A stretch of DNA of 36,514 nucleotides from Klenkia sp. PcliD-1-E (GTDB lineage Bacteria; Actinomycetota; Actinomycetes; Mycobacteriales; Geodermatophilaceae). The DNA lies in NCBI RefSeq assembly GCF_024124375.1, contig NZ_JAMXRZ010000033.1, forward strand, positions 1-36,514, written 5' to 3'. A program made the translations under genes and the position numbers. This document shows, piece after piece, positions 22,837-35,427 of the stretch. A model generated the notes under the pieces. That model had not been told where the DNA came from, did no database searches, and saw nothing but the letters and a program-made list of their open reading frames with translations. Numbering within the stretch: position 1 is the stretch's first letter; every line of letters starts with the position of its first letter.

Positions 22837-23549
22837 CCGACGACGAACGCCGCCGGGGTGCCGACCTTGGTGTCCAGCCGGCCCTGCAGCGTGTAGCTGC
22901 CCGGCGCCGGGGCGGTCCGCGGCGTGCTGCAGCCCGGGGTGCTGGTCAGGCCGCCCCACTGGATGGGGATGCTGACCGCCTCGCCGACGGCGAGGGTGCG
23001 CGGGTCGCTGCTGACCTCGGGGAAGCAGTCGTTGCTGCCCCACACGCGGGTGCCGGCCGCGTCGAGCAGCACGACCTCGCGCAGCCCGGCATCCAGGCTG
23101 CGGGTGCACGGCACCGGCGAGGTGTTGGTGACCACCAGGGTGAAGGTCGGCTTGCTGGCCGCCGCGGCCTGCGGCGCCTCGGGCACCACGTCGACGGCGA
23201 TCATGTCGTCGGTGCAGGCCTGGCCGGCGGTGTACTGCGGCGCGGCCGGCGCGGTCTCCACCACCGGTGCGGCGGTGGGCTCCGGGGCGGCGGTCGCCTC
23301 CTGCTCGGGCACCGGGGCCGACGAGGGCACGACGACGGCGGCCAGCGAGGGCACCACCTGCTCCAGCGACGGCACGCCCGCCGCGGTCTGCGTCGCGCTC
23401 GCGGTGACCGTCCCCGAGCCGTCGGGGGTCGCGGTGGCCGACACCGCCAGCCAGCTGCCCCCGCCGACCACCGACAGCAGGGCGCCCAGCACGAGGGCCC
23501 GCCGACGCCAGTAGACGCCCGCGGGCAGCTCGCCGACCGGGTGCAGCAC
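22833..23549 (-). CDS. Conserved actinobacterial membrane-anchored protein (Rv3587c-like)
   Basis: A protein of 238 residues: a short cytoplasmic N-terminus with basic residues (YWRRR), one transmembrane segment (about 17-37, [20 protein letters not shown]), then an Ala/Pro/Val/Thr-rich low-complexity stalk (about 40-105). The extracytoplasmic domain (about 108-238) contains four Cys (QACTDD, PVPCTRS, SNDCFPE, PGCSTP) that could form two disulfides. The closing pattern of strands with [14 protein letters not shown] suggests a beta-sandwich. Position after disA and before mutY matches M. tuberculosis Rv3587c. The function is unknown. TACCGT lies 7 nt before the GTG start, indicating a leaderless mRNA. 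Confidence 0.8.
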   Translation of the reverse strand: MLHPVGELPAGVYWRRRALVLGALLSVVGGGSWLAVSATATPDGSGTVTASATQTAAGVPSLEQVVPSLAAVVVPSSAPVPEQEATAAPEPTAAPVVETAPAAPQYTAGQACTDDMIAVDVVPEAPQAAAASKPTFTLVVTNTSPVPCTRSLDAGLREVVLLDAAGTRVWGSNDCFPEVSSDPRTLAVGEAVSIPIQWGGLTSTPGCSTPRTAPAPGSYTLQGRLDTKVGTPAAFVVG

Positions 23550-23556
23550 GTCGGTG

Positions 23557-23562
23557 ACGGTA
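23557..23562 (-). promoter_or_regulatory. -10 box of leaderless promoter for the Rv3587c-like gene
   Basis: On the minus strand, TACCGT is followed by 7 nt and the GTG at 23549. It lies in the 101-bp divergent gap shared with mutY. Confidence 0.5.
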
Positions 23563-23650
23563 TCGGCGACCGGCCCCGGTGCCGGGGCGGCTCGCCGAGG
23601 GCGGTGGAACGGGGACAGGGCTGCCGCGGCGACTGGGACACTGGTGCCCC

Positions 23651-24523
23651 GTGACCACCCCGTCCCCCGGCGACGCGATCGTCGACTGGTACGCCTCCGC
23701 CGCCCGCGATCTGCCGTGGCGGCAGCCGGGCGTCGACGCGTGGGCGGTGCTGGTCAGCGAGGTGATGCTGCAGCAGACCCCGGTGGCCCGGGTGGAGCCG
23801 GTCTGGCGGCAGTGGCTGGCGCGCTGGCCCCGGCCCTCGGCACTGGCCGCCGAGCCCACCGGCGAGGTCATCCGGGCCTGGGGCAAGCTCGGCTACCCCC
23901 GGCGCGCGCTGCGCCTGCAGGCCGCCGCGGCCGCCATCGCGGCCGACCACGGCGACGTGGTGCCCGACGACGTCGCGGTGCTGGAGTCCCTGCCCGGCAT
24001 CGGCAGCTACACCGCCCGGGCGGTCGCCTGCTTCGGGTACGGGCAGCGCCAGCCGGTGGTCGACACCAACGTGCGCCGGGTGGTGGCCCGGCTGGTGCAC
24101 GGCCGGGCCGAGGCCGCCCCCGCCCGCACCTCCGACCTCGCCGACGTCGCCGAGCTGGCGCCGGCCGACCACGACCGGGCGGTGCGGTTCTCCGTCGCGG
24201 TCATGGAGCTCGGCGCGCTGGTCTGCGTGGCCGGCGCACCCCGCTGCGGGGTGTGCCCGGTGCGGGAGCTGTGCGCGTGGCGGCTGGCCGGGTCCCCCGC
24301 CCACGACGGACCCCCGCGGAAGGTGCAGCGGTTCGCCGGCACGGACCGGCAGGTGCGCGGCCGGCTGCTGGACGTGCTGCGCGCCGCCACCGGTCCCGTC
24401 GAGCAGCCCGCGCTGGACGCCGTCTGGGACGACGCGGTGCAGCGCGGCCGGTGCCTGGACTCGCTGCTGGTCGACGGCCTGGTCGTGCAGACCGACGACG
24501 GCCGGTTCGCGCTGCCGTCCTGA
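23651..24523 (+). CDS. mutY: Adenine DNA glycosylase MutY, short form
   Basis: Removes adenine mispaired with 8-oxoguanine. The 290-residue protein contains the helix-hairpin-helix GPD fold: VSEVMLQQTPVARV carries the catalytic Glu, and LPGIGSYTARAVACFGYGQRQPVVDTNVRRV carries the HhH and the catalytic Asp. The FeS cluster ligands follow as C-x6-C-x2-C-x5-C (CVAGAPRCGVCPVRELC). Only about 70 residues follow, as in other actinobacteria. The full C-terminal NUDIX-like domain that recognises 8-oxoG in E. coli MutY (350 aa) is missing or replaced by a small winged-helix-like tail. I start at the GTG giving VTTPSPGDAIVDWY; an earlier in-frame start at 23579 would add a basic Gly-rich stretch without family support. 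Confidence 0.93.
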   Translation: MTTPSPGDAIVDWYASAARDLPWRQPGVDAWAVLVSEVMLQQTPVARVEPVWRQWLARWPRPSALAAEPTGEVIRAWGKLGYPRRALRLQAAAAAIAADHGDVVPDDVAVLESLPGIGSYTARAVACFGYGQRQPVVDTNVRRVVARLVHGRAEAAPARTSDLADVAELAPADHDRAVRFSVAVMELGALVCVAGAPRCGVCPVRELCAWRLAGSPAHDGPPRKVQRFAGTDRQVRGRLLDVLRAATGPVEQPALDAVWDDAVQRGRCLDSLLVDGLVVQTDDGRFALPS

Positions 24524-24535
24524 CCCCGGCACGAA

Positions 24536-24574
24536 GGAGGCCCGCCACCCGCGGGGAGCGGGTGGCGGGCCTCC
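24536..24574. terminator. Perfect 17-bp bidirectional hairpin between mutY and clpC
   Basis: GGAGGCCCGCCACCCGC (24536-24552) pairs exactly with 24558-24574 around the loop GGGGA. It lies 12 nt after the mutY stop and next to repeat copy 2, which lies after the clpC stop. It is the strongest hairpin in the window. Confidence 0.8.
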
Positions 24575-24586
24575 TGGTGACCCGCT

Positions 24587-24651
24587 GGGACGGCCCCGTC
24601 CCAGGGGCCCCGGGTGCGCGGAGCGCAGCTGGGGGTGGGACGGGGTCCTTC
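24587..24651 (+). repeat. Structured intergenic repeat, copy 2
   Basis: Outer stem CCCCGTCCCA (24594-24603) with TGGGACGGGG (24636-24645), 10 perfect pairs; inner hairpin TGCGC-GGA-GCGCA. It ends TCCTTC, then one base, then the complement of the clpC stop codon (24653-24655). The same one-base spacing is seen at lsr2. Confidence 0.75.
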
Positions 24652-24652
24652 G

Positions 24653-27190
<2,538 letters not shown>

Positions 27191-27422
27191 CTGCTGCTTC
27201 CCCTCTGACCGGCTCGGACGTGCGGTGCTGCTCCCCTCGCGGGGTCCTGCTGACCGACGTCGTCGGTGTCTTCTCCGATGAACGGGGCACCGGTCGTTCC
27301 ACTGTAGTCGCGGACGACGGGCGCCGGAGCGCCGTCCACACCCGGAGGTGGTGTCGTCCACCCTGCTCAACCCCCGGTCCGGGGCCGGTGTTCCGCACCC
27401 GTTACGCCCTCAGCGGACGACG

Positions 27423-27452
27423 CAGGCCCGGCACCTTCCGGTACCGGGCCTG
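27423..27452. terminator. Hairpin downstream of lsr2
   Basis: The arms of 9 perfect pairs extend by a further partly paired CACC/GGTA around TTCC. It lies just beyond repeat copy 3 on the minus strand, like the hairpins beside copies 1 and 2. Confidence 0.55.
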
Positions 27453-27463
27453 GCGACGTGCTA

Positions 27464-27529
27464 GAACGGCCCCCTCGCAGGGCCGCGGGCCGCGCGGAGC
27501 GTGGTCCGGGGGGGGCGAGGGGGTCCTTC
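27464..27529 (+). repeat. Structured intergenic repeat, copy 3
   Basis: It starts GAACGG and ends TCCTTC. The outer stem CCCCCTCGC (27470-27478) pairs with GCGAGGGGG (27515-27523), 9 perfect pairs of a different sequence from copy 2. The inner hairpin has a 5-bp stem with one G-T pair. One base separates TCCTTC from the complement of the lsr2 stop codon (27531-27533). Confidence 0.75.
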
Positions 27530-27530
27530 C

Positions 27531-27887
27531 TCAGTGGGCGGCTTCGTAGGCCTCGACCACGCTGGCCGGGATGCGGCCGCGGTCGCTGACCTCGTGGCCG
27601 TTCTTGCGGGCCCAGTCGCGGATCGCGCCGGCCTGCTCGCGGTCCATCCGGCCGGCACCCGTGCCACCGGTGGCCTTGCTGCGCCCCCCGCCGGAGGCGC
27701 GACCCCGGCCGGCGACCTTGCGGGCGGCGCCGACGTACTTGGCGAACACCTCGCGCATCTCGGTGGCGTTCTTGTCCGACAGGTCGATCTCGTAGGTGGT
27801 GCCGTCGAGGGCGAAGGTCACCGTCTCGTCGGCGGGGACGTCGTCGTCGAAGTCGTCGCTGAGGATGACCTGGACCTTGCGTGCCAT
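27531..27887 (-). CDS. lsr2: Lsr2-type nucleoid-associated protein
   Basis: H-NS-like xenogeneic silencer of actinobacteria that coats AT-rich DNA. The 118-residue protein contains an N-terminal dimerisation domain ([37 protein letters not shown], about 1-55), a basic flexible linker ([20 protein letters not shown]), and the C-terminal DNA-binding domain ([30 protein letters not shown]) with the AT-hook-like RGR that enters the minor groove. ATG at 27887 chosen over an upstream in-frame start because it gives the conserved MARKVQV and has GGAGAAG upstream. Its stop codon is one base from structured repeat copy 3. Confidence 0.97.
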   Translation of the reverse strand: MARKVQVILSDDFDDDVPADETVTFALDGTTYEIDLSDKNATEMREVFAKYVGAARKVAGRGRASGGGRSKATGGTGAGRMDREQAGAIRDWARKNGHEVSDRGRIPASVVEAYEAAH

Positions 27888-28038
27888 TTCTTCTCCTGCT
27901 GTCGTCGGCCCCCGTTGTGGCCACGTGCATTCCGCCGCCGAGAATGCGGCGGCGACGGAATGCATTCCACCACACCCCGGCCGGTAATGCGCAATTACCG
28001 CGCAGAACTGCTCGACGGGGTGAGTGGAACCGAATTGT
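27888..28038. promoter_or_regulatory. lsr2 upstream region with several palindromes
   Basis: This 151-bp gap between lysS and lsr2 is clearly richer in A+T than its surroundings. It contains GGAATGCATTCC (27957-27968, perfect), CGGTAAT-N5-ATTACCG (27982-28000, perfect), and an imperfect hairpin built on GCATTCCGCCGCC near 27927. GAATTGTTC follows next to the lysS stop. AT-rich DNA directly upstream of lsr2 would suit autoregulation. No single promoter could be fixed. Confidence 0.45.
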
Positions 28039-29544
28039 TCAGGAAGTGAGCGGACGGACCAGCGGGAAGAGGATGGTCTCGCGGATGCCGAGACCGGTCA
28101 GCGTCATCATCAAGCGGTCCATGCCCATCCCGACACCACCGGTGGGGGGCATGCCGTACTCCAGCGCCTCGAGGAAGTCCTCGTCGAGCACCATCGCCTC
28201 GGGGTCGCCCGCGGCGGCCAGCAGGGCCTGCTGGGTGAACCGCTCGCGCTGCGCGGTGGGGTCCACCAGCTCGGAGTAGCCGGTGCCGCGCTCGATGCCG
28301 CCGATGTAGAGGTCCCACTTCTCGGCCACGCCCGGCGTGCTGCGGTGCGCGCGGGTCAGCGGCGAGGTGTCGGTCGGGTAGTCCACGACGAACGTCGGCG
28401 CCTGCAGCGAGTGCTGCACCAGCGCCTCGAACAGCTCCTCGACGAGCTTGCCGTGGCCCCAGGCGGGGTCGACGCCGAGCTCGACCCGCTCGGCGTGCGC
28501 GCGCAGCTGCTCGACGGTGGTGCCGGGCGTGATCTCCTCACCCAGCGCCTCGGAGGTGACGCCGTACAACGACACCTGCGGCCATTCCCCCGACAGGTCG
28601 ACCTCGGTGCCGTCGTGGTGCCGCGCGGTGTGGTCGCCGAACAGCGCCGCGCACGATTCCTGCACCAGTTCCCGCGTCGTGCGGGCCATGTCCTGGTAGT
28701 CGGCGTGGGCCTCGTAGAACTCCAGCATCGCGAACTCCGGCGAATGCGAGGAGTCGGCACCCTCGTTCCGGAAGTTGCGGTTGATCTCGAACACCCGGTC
28801 CAGCCCGCCCACGATGCACCGCTTGAGGAACAGTTCCGGTGCGATGCGCAGGTACAGGTCGAGGTCGAATGCATTCATGTGCGTGCGGAAAGGGCGCGCC
28901 GTGGCCCCGCCGTGGACCACCTGCAGCATCGGCGTCTCGACCTCGAGGTAGCCGCGCGAGGTCAGCCCGGCCCGGACGGCGGCGTTCACCGCGGCGCGCT
29001 GGTGCACGGTGCGGCGGGCCTCGTCGCGGACGATGAGGTCGACGTAGCGGCGGCGGACCCGCAGCTCCTCGCTCATCGGCTTGTGCGCCACCGGCAGCGG
29101 GCGCAGCGCCTTGGCGGCCAGCTGCCAGGAGTCGGCGAACACCGACAGCTCCCCGCGCCGGGAGGTGCCCACCTCGCCGGTGACCAGCACGTGGTCTCCG
29201 AGGTCGACGTCGGCCTTCCACGCCGCCAGCGCCTCCTCCCCGACCCGGTCGCGGGAGAGCATGACCTGCAGCTCGGTGCCGCCCTCGCGCAGCGTGGCGA
29301 AGCACAGCTTGCCGGTGTTGCGGCTGAAGATGACCCGGCCGGTGACGCCCACGACCTCACCGGTCATCTCGTCGGCGTCCAGCTCGGGGTGGGCCTCGCG
29401 GACGGCGGCCAGCGACGTCGTCCGGGGCACCGAGACCGGGTAGGGCTCGACGCCTGCCTCGCGCAGCCGGTCGAGCTTGCCGCGGCGGACCCGCAGCTGC
29501 TCGGGGAGCTCGTCGTCGGGGGTGTCGGTGGGGCCGTCGGTCAC
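28039..29544 (-). CDS. lysS: Lysyl-tRNA synthetase, class II
   Basis: Charges tRNA-Lys; 501 residues, standard length. N-terminal OB-fold anticodon-binding domain (about 60-155, [25 protein letters not shown]). Class II core: motif 1 region [18 protein letters not shown], motif 2 [26 protein letters not shown], and motif 3 [16 protein letters not shown]. It lacks the membrane extension of mycobacterial LysX-type proteins. GTG start. TACCCT ends 6 nt before this GTG, so the mRNA is probably leaderless and separate from the cofactor operon that ends 37 nt upstream. Confidence 0.97.
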   Translation of the reverse strand: MTDGPTDTPDDELPEQLRVRRGKLDRLREAGVEPYPVSVPRTTSLAAVREAHPELDADEMTGEVVGVTGRVIFSRNTGKLCFATLREGGTELQVMLSRDRVGEEALAAWKADVDLGDHVLVTGEVGTSRRGELSVFADSWQLAAKALRPLPVAHKPMSEELRVRRRYVDLIVRDEARRTVHQRAAVNAAVRAGLTSRGYLEVETPMLQVVHGGATARPFRTHMNAFDLDLYLRIAPELFLKRCIVGGLDRVFEINRNFRNEGADSSHSPEFAMLEFYEAHADYQDMARTTRELVQESCAALFGDHTARHHDGTEVDLSGEWPQVSLYGVTSEALGEEITPGTTVEQLRAHAERVELGVDPAWGHGKLVEELFEALVQHSLQAPTFVVDYPTDTSPLTRAHRSTPGVAEKWDLYIGGIERGTGYSELVDPTAQRERFTQQALLAAAGDPEAMVLDEDFLEALEYGMPPTGGVGMGMDRLMMTLTGLGIRETILFPLVRPLTS

Positions 29545-29550
29545 CGGGCA

Positions 29551-29556
29551 AGGGTA
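29551..29556 (-). promoter_or_regulatory. -10 box of leaderless lysS promoter
   Basis: On the minus strand, TACCCT lies 6 nt before the GTG of lysS. It is inside the 37-nt gap after coaX. Confidence 0.5.
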
Positions 29557-29581
29557 CGGAGGGACCCCGGGCGGCTCGCCC

Positions 29582-30370
29582 TCACCTGGAGGACTGGTGC
29601 CGTTCGTGGGCCAGCCGCAGGCCCTGCACGGTCAGGTCGGGGTCACGCTCCCCGACCGACCGGCAGCTGTCGACCACCAGGGGGTGCAGCCCGCCGGTGG
29701 CGACCACGACCGGCCCGACGCCGAAGGTGGTCATCAGCTCGGCCGCCACCCGGTCGACCAGCCCGTCGACCAGCCCGGCGAACCCGAGGACGACGCCGGA
29801 CTGCAGCGCGGCGACGGTGTTCTTGCCGATCGCCTTCTCCGGCACGGTGAGCTCGACCGAGCGCAGCTGCGCCGCGCGGGTGGCGAGGGCGTCCAGCGAC
29901 ACCTCGACGCCGGGCGCCAGCGCCCCGCCGAGGAACTGGCCGGCCGGGCCGACGGCGTCCACCGTGGTGGACGTGCCGAAGTCGACGACGACCACCGGCC
30001 GGCCGGTGCCGTCGGGCCGCTTGCCGTACAGCTCGTGGGCGGCCAGCGCGGTGACCACCCGGTCGGCGCCCACCTCGCGCGGGTTGTCCACGTGCAGCGG
30101 GACGCCGGTGCGCACGCCCGGGCCGACCAGGGTGACCGGGACGTCGAGCCGGTCCAGCAGCTGGCGCAGCACCGGCAGCAGCTGAGGCACCGTCGAGCAG
30201 GCGGCCACGCCGGTGACGTCGGTGTCGCGCAGCAGGCCGCGCCAGACCAGCTGGATCTCGTCCGCGGTCGCGCGGGGCTGGGTGCGCACCCGCCAGCAGC
30301 CGGTCACCCGGGCGCCGTCGAAGGTGGCCAGCACGGTGTGGCTGTTGCCGATGTCCACGCAGAGCAGCAC
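29582..30370 (-). CDS. coaX: Type III pantothenate kinase
   Basis: First step of CoA synthesis from pantothenate, of the CoaX (ASKHA-fold) type. The 262-residue protein has the phosphate-1 loop [12 protein letters not shown] (about 6-17), [20 protein letters not shown] with the catalytic Asp (about 95-114), [14 protein letters not shown] (about 125-138, phosphate-2 motif) and [24 protein letters not shown]. It starts at GTG one base after the nadC stop. It closes the six-gene cofactor operon, acting directly on the product of panC and panD in the same operon. Some actinobacteria also have CoaA elsewhere, so it may or may not be the main kinase. Confidence 0.94.
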   Translation of the reverse strand: MLLCVDIGNSHTVLATFDGARVTGCWRVRTQPRATADEIQLVWRGLLRDTDVTGVAACSTVPQLLPVLRQLLDRLDVPVTLVGPGVRTGVPLHVDNPREVGADRVVTALAAHELYGKRPDGTGRPVVVVDFGTSTTVDAVGPAGQFLGGALAPGVEVSLDALATRAAQLRSVELTVPEKAIGKNTVAALQSGVVLGFAGLVDGLVDRVAAELMTTFGVGPVVVATGGLHPLVVDSCRSVGERDPDLTVQGLRLAHERHQSSR

Positions 30371-30371
30371 G

Positions 30372-31279
30372 TCAGGCCCGCAGGTCCAGGGCGAGGTCGA
30401 GGATCGGCGAGCTGTGGGTGAGCGCGCCGACCGACAGGTAGTCCACGCCCGTGGCGGCCACCGCGCGGGCGCCGGCGAGGGTGAGCCCGCCGGTGGCCTC
30501 GGTCTGCGCCCGCCCGCCGACCGCCACCACGGCCTCCCGCAGGACGTCGGGGGGCATGTTGTCCAGCAGCAGGAAGTCCGCGCCCGCCTCGACGGCCTCG
30601 ACCGCCTGCGCGACGGTGTCGGCCTCCACCTGCACCGGCACCCGCGGCGCCCGCTCCCGGACGGCGGCGACGGCGGCGGCCACGGAGCCCGCGGCGGCGA
30701 CGTGGTTGTCCTTGACCATGGCGACGTCGTAGAGGCCCATCCGCTTGTTCGACCCGCCCCCGCAGCGCACCGCGTACTTCTCCAGCGGCCGCAGCAGGGG
30801 CGTGGTCTTGCGGGTGTCCAGCACGACCGCGCCGGTGCCCTCGACGGCGTCCACCCAGGCCCGGGTGGCGGTGGCGATCCCCGAGGCGCGGCTGGCGATG
30901 TTCAGCGCCGACCGCTCGGCGGCCAGCAGGGCGCGCACGTAGCCGGTGACGGTGAGCAGCACGTCGCCGCGGCGCACCCGGTCACCGTCCGCCGCGCCGG
31001 CGGCCAGGGTCGCCGAGGGCGCCAGCCGGCTGAACACCCGCGCGGCGACCGGCAGCCCGGCGACGACGCCGTCGGCCCGGGCGACCAGGTCGGCGGTGCC
31101 GCGCTGGGTGGCCGGGACGGTGGCGGCGCTGGTGACGTCGTGCGCCACCGCCTGGTCGGGGGCGTGCGGCAGCGGGGAGCCGCCGGTCAGGTCCTCGGCG
31201 AGGGTGCGCTCGACCAGGTCGGTCACCCAGGCCTCGTCCAGGCCGGTGCCGGCCAGGTCACGGGGGTCACGGGCACCGC

Positions 31280-31283
<4 letters not shown>
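30372..31283 (-). CDS. nadC: Nicotinate-nucleotide pyrophosphorylase (quinolinate phosphoribosyltransferase)
   Basis: Converts quinolinate and PRPP to nicotinic acid mononucleotide in de novo NAD synthesis. The 303-residue protein contains the N-terminal alpha/beta sandwich (ERTLAEDLTGG) and a TIM-like barrel with the conserved RSALNIASRASGIAT, DTRKTTPLLRPLEKYAVRCGGGSNKRMGLYDVAMVKDNHV, QVEADTVAQAVEAVEAGADFLLLDNM and ATGVDYLSVGALTHSSPILDLALDL. Substrate-binding Arg and Lys of DTRKTTP and the KDNH are intact. It overlaps nadB by 4 nt. Normal in every visible respect. Confidence 0.96.
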
Positions 31284-32961
<1,678 letters not shown>

Positions 32962-32965
<4 letters not shown>

Positions 32966-33399
32966 CCGCGGACCGTATCCCCCCGGGCATCCCCCCGGAC
33001 CAGGCCGTTGCCCGCGACGCCGGGCGGCGGGGTCGCGGGGTCGGCACCGAGCTCGACCACCCGGTTCCCGGCGTCGACGTGCACGACCTTCGGCAGGAAG
33101 GACTTCGCCTCGGTCTCGTCCATCAGGCCGTAGCTGATCAGGATGACCAGGTCGCCGGGGTGCACCAGGTGGGCGGCGGCGCCGTTGATGCCGATGACGC
33201 CCGAGCCGCGCTCGCCCGGGATCGTGTAGGTCTCCAGCCGGGCGCCGTTGGTGACGTCGACGATGGCCACCTGCTCGCCGGGCAGCAGGTCCGCGGCGTC
33301 GAGCAGGTCTTCGTCCACGGTCACCGAGCCGACGTAGTGCAGGTCGGCCTGGGTGACGGTGGCCCGGTGGATCTTGGACTTGAGCATCGTGCGCATCAT
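32962..33399 (-). CDS. panD: Aspartate 1-decarboxylase, pyruvoyl-dependent
   Basis: Makes beta-alanine for pantothenate. The 145-residue proenzyme has the self-cleavage site Gly24-Ser25 (YVGS), which creates the pyruvoyl group on Ser25, plus Lys9 (KSKIHRATV), Tyr22, Arg-Gly-Ser-Gly ([16 protein letters not shown]) and Tyr58-region residues. The start is the first of two adjacent ATGs; this places Ser at 25 as in characterised enzymes and overlaps panC by 4 nt (ATGA). After [11 protein letters not shown] there is a Pro/Gly/Arg-rich C-terminal tail. Such tails are common in actinobacteria and in M. tuberculosis are linked to turnover by ClpC1, whose gene is also in this window. Confidence 0.96.
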
Positions 33400-34250
33400 C
33401 GGGGCTCCCCCAGGGTCACGGCGGTGTTGTCGATCAGGCGGGTGCCGCCGGCGCGGGCGGCGACCAGCAGGCGGGCCGGGCCGGTGGACGGCGCCGGCCC
33501 CAGGTCGGGGTCGGTGAGGGCGAGGTAGTCGGGTACCAGGGAGGGCTCGGCGTCCAGCACCTGCCGGGCCGCCGCGAGGACGGCGTCGGGCCCCCGGTCG
33601 CCGGCGGCGGCTCCGGCGCGCAACGCGGCCGAGATGGCCGCGGCCGCCGACCGCTGGGCGGGGTCGAGGTAGCGGTTGCGCGAGGACAGCGCCATGCCGT
33701 CGTCCTCGCGGACGGTGGGGACGCCGACCACCTCCACGCCCAGCGCCAGCTCCCGCGCCATCCCACGGAGGAGCGTCAGCTGCTGGTAGTCCTTCTCGCC
33801 GAACACGGCGACGTCCGGGCGCACCAGCCCGAACAGCTTCGCGACGACGGTGAGCACGCCGGCGAAGTGCCCGGGCCGGACGGCGCCCTCCAGCACCTCG
33901 CCGAGCGGGCCGGGGTGCACGGTGACGCCGAGCGCGCCGCCCGGGTAGACCTCGTCGACGCCGGGGTGGAACACCACGTCGGCGCCCTCCTCGGCCAGGG
34001 CGGCGAGGTCGGCCTCCCACGTCCGGGGGTAGCGGTCGAAGTCCTCGCCGGGGCCGAACTGGGTCGGGTTGACGAACACCGAGACGACCACGCTGCCGCC
34101 GAGCGTGCGGGCGTGCCGGACCAGCGTGCGGTGGCCCTCGTGCAGGGCGCCCATGGTGGGCACCAGCACGACCGGGCCGGGCAGGTCGGCGACCAGCTCG
34201 AGCAGCTCGGCGGCGGTCTCCGCGACGGCCGTCGTGGCGACCGCGGTCAC
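33396..34250 (-). CDS. panC: Pantothenate synthetase
   Basis: ATP-dependent condensation of pantoate with beta-alanine. The 284-residue protein carries the adenylate-forming HIGH-like motif MGALHEGH (about 33-40), the conserved [18 protein letters not shown], then [31 protein letters not shown] and the KMSKS-equivalent MALSSRN. It begins at GTG overlapping the DUF2520 stop by 4 nt and ends overlapping panD by 4 nt, so the two enzymes supplying and using beta-alanine are translationally coupled. All active-site motifs look intact. Confidence 0.96.
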   Translation of the reverse strand: MTAVATTAVAETAAELLELVADLPGPVVLVPTMGALHEGHRTLVRHARTLGGSVVVSVFVNPTQFGPGEDFDRYPRTWEADLAALAEEGADVVFHPGVDEVYPGGALGVTVHPGPLGEVLEGAVRPGHFAGVLTVVAKLFGLVRPDVAVFGEKDYQQLTLLRGMARELALGVEVVGVPTVREDDGMALSSRNRYLDPAQRSAAAAISAALRAGAAAGDRGPDAVLAAARQVLDAEPSLVPDYLALTDPDLGPAPSTGPARLLVAARAGGTRLIDNTAVTLGEPR

Positions 34251-35182
34251 CGGGGCACCTCCACCCCGTCGAGCAGGTCGGTGAGCGGCTGCGCCTCGTG
34301 CGGCTTGAGCCGGCCGGCGGCGGCGGCGCGCTCGGTGGTGCGCCGGGCCATGGCGACGTAGCCGGCGACGGCGTCGGGGGCCCGCTCGGCCAGCGCGGCG
34401 ACGTGGCCGGCGACGGTGCCGACGTCGCCCCGGCTGACCGGGCCGGTCAGCCCGGCGTCCCCGCGGCGCAGGCCGTTGTCCAGCGCCGCCGACAGCAGCG
34501 GGCCCAGCACCCGGGCGGGCTGGTCGACCCCGGCGGTGCGCAGCAGGTCGGCGGCCTCGGCGACCAGGGTGACCAGGTGGTTGGCGCCGGTGACCAGCGC
34601 GGCGTGGTAGAGCACGCGGTCGGCCTCGGCGACCCAGAACGGTTCACCGCCCATCTCCAGGACGACGGTCTCGGCGACGGCGCGGTGCTCGGGCCGGCTG
34701 GTGACGCCGAAGGGGGTGCCAAGCAGGCGGGGCAGGTCCTCGGGTCCGCCGGAGAACGTCATCGCCGGGTGCAGCGCCAGGCCCAGGACGCCTGCCTCCT
34801 CCGCGGGGGCCAGCACCCCCAGGCCGTGCGCGCCGGAGGTGTGGAGGGCCAGCTGGCCGCGACGCCACCCGCCGGTGCCGGCCAGGCCGGCGACGAGCCC
34901 GGCCAGGGCGTCGTCGGGGACGGCGAGGACGACGAGGTCGGCGGCGGCCACCACCTCGTCGGTGGGCAGCAGCGGGACGCCGGGCAGCAGCCGGGCGGCG
35001 CGGGCGCGGGAGGCGTCGGACAGGCCCGCGGCGGCGACCACGTCGTGGCCGGCGGCGGCGAGCGCGGCGCCCAGGACGGCGCCGACACGACCGGCTCCGA
35101 CGACCCCGACGCGCAGGCGGGCGGGGCTGTGGCGGTCGGCGGGCAGGGCCGCGCTGAACCCGTCAGGGCTGAACTGGTCCAT
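34247..35182 (-). CDS. Rossmann-like/DUF2520 oxidoreductase (Rv3603c-like)
   Basis: A 311-residue protein. N-terminal Rossmann domain starting [27 protein letters not shown] (about 23-49), with [12 protein letters not shown] and [10 protein letters not shown] (a typical dehydrogenase substrate-side loop). DUF2520 C-terminal helical domain contains [54 protein letters not shown] and [15 protein letters not shown]. The fold resembles 6-phosphogluconate/ketopantoate-reductase-type enzymes. As the first gene of the panC-panD operon it is a candidate ketopantoate reductase for the missing pantoate step; that is inference from context. ATG with GAGGTG upstream. Confidence 0.85.
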   Translation of the reverse strand: MDQFSPDGFSAALPADRHSPARLRVGVVGAGRVGAVLGAALAAAGHDVVAAAGLSDASRARAARLLPGVPLLPTDEVVAAADLVVLAVPDDALAGLVAGLAGTGGWRRGQLALHTSGAHGLGVLAPAEEAGVLGLALHPAMTFSGGPEDLPRLLGTPFGVTSRPEHRAVAETVVLEMGGEPFWVAEADRVLYHAALVTGANHLVTLVAEAADLLRTAGVDQPARVLGPLLSAALDNGLRRGDAGLTGPVSRGDVGTVAGHVAALAERAPDAVAGYVAMARRTTERAAAAGRLKPHEAQPLTDLLDGVEVPR

Positions 35183-35427
35183 CGGTGTGCACCTCTCGTT
35201 CCAGGCCCTCGCGGGTCCCGGACTGCTCGGCGACGACGGGCCCTCCTCGTCGAGGACCCGGGTGGTGCTGGGTGGTACGGGGTGGTGCCGGTGCCCCGGG
35301 GCTCGGCTGCAACGGGTTGTCACGCGGTGACCGGGCGCCGACGAGTGTGCTACCCGGATGCGGCGCCGACCACGCCTGCGCGGTGTGGGCTCACCCACAC
35401 CGGGGGGCGGTCGCTACGGTGCGGCAC
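35183..35427. promoter_or_regulatory. Divergent intergenic region, cofactor operon and SDR gene
   Basis: The 245-bp gap has no gene. It contains three imperfect tandem copies of a 10-bp unit (GGTGGTGCTG, GGTGGTACGG, GGTGGTGCCG at 35261-35290) and an inverted repeat GTCAC-GCG-GTGAC (35319-35331). TACGGT (35415-35420) lies 7 nt before the SDR start, indicating a leaderless plus-strand promoter. No clear -10/-35 pair was found for the minus-strand operon. Confidence 0.4.

Larger units (their letters stand above)
27191..27530. promoter_or_regulatory. 340-bp intergenic region: clpC leader and promoter, hairpin, repeat copy 3
   Basis: Nothing here looks coding. On the minus strand TACAGT (27301-27306) is a plausible clpC -10 box with a leader of roughly 105 nt. 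A hairpin with arms CAGGCCCGG (27423-27431) and CCGGGCCTG (27444-27452) probably terminates lsr2 transcription. Repeat copy 3 fills 27464-27529. I see no clear CIRCE, HAIR or other named heat-shock operator. Confidence 0.45.

Noticed and set aside
20322-23654. Plus-strand open frame of 1110 codons
   Set aside because: Arg/Gly/Pro-rich shadow of radA and disA in another frame, running on antisense to the Rv3587c-like gene.
27191-27420. HAIR or CIRCE heat-shock operator upstream of clpC
   Set aside because: No sequence close to CTTGAGT-N7-ACTCAAG or the CIRCE inverted repeat was found.
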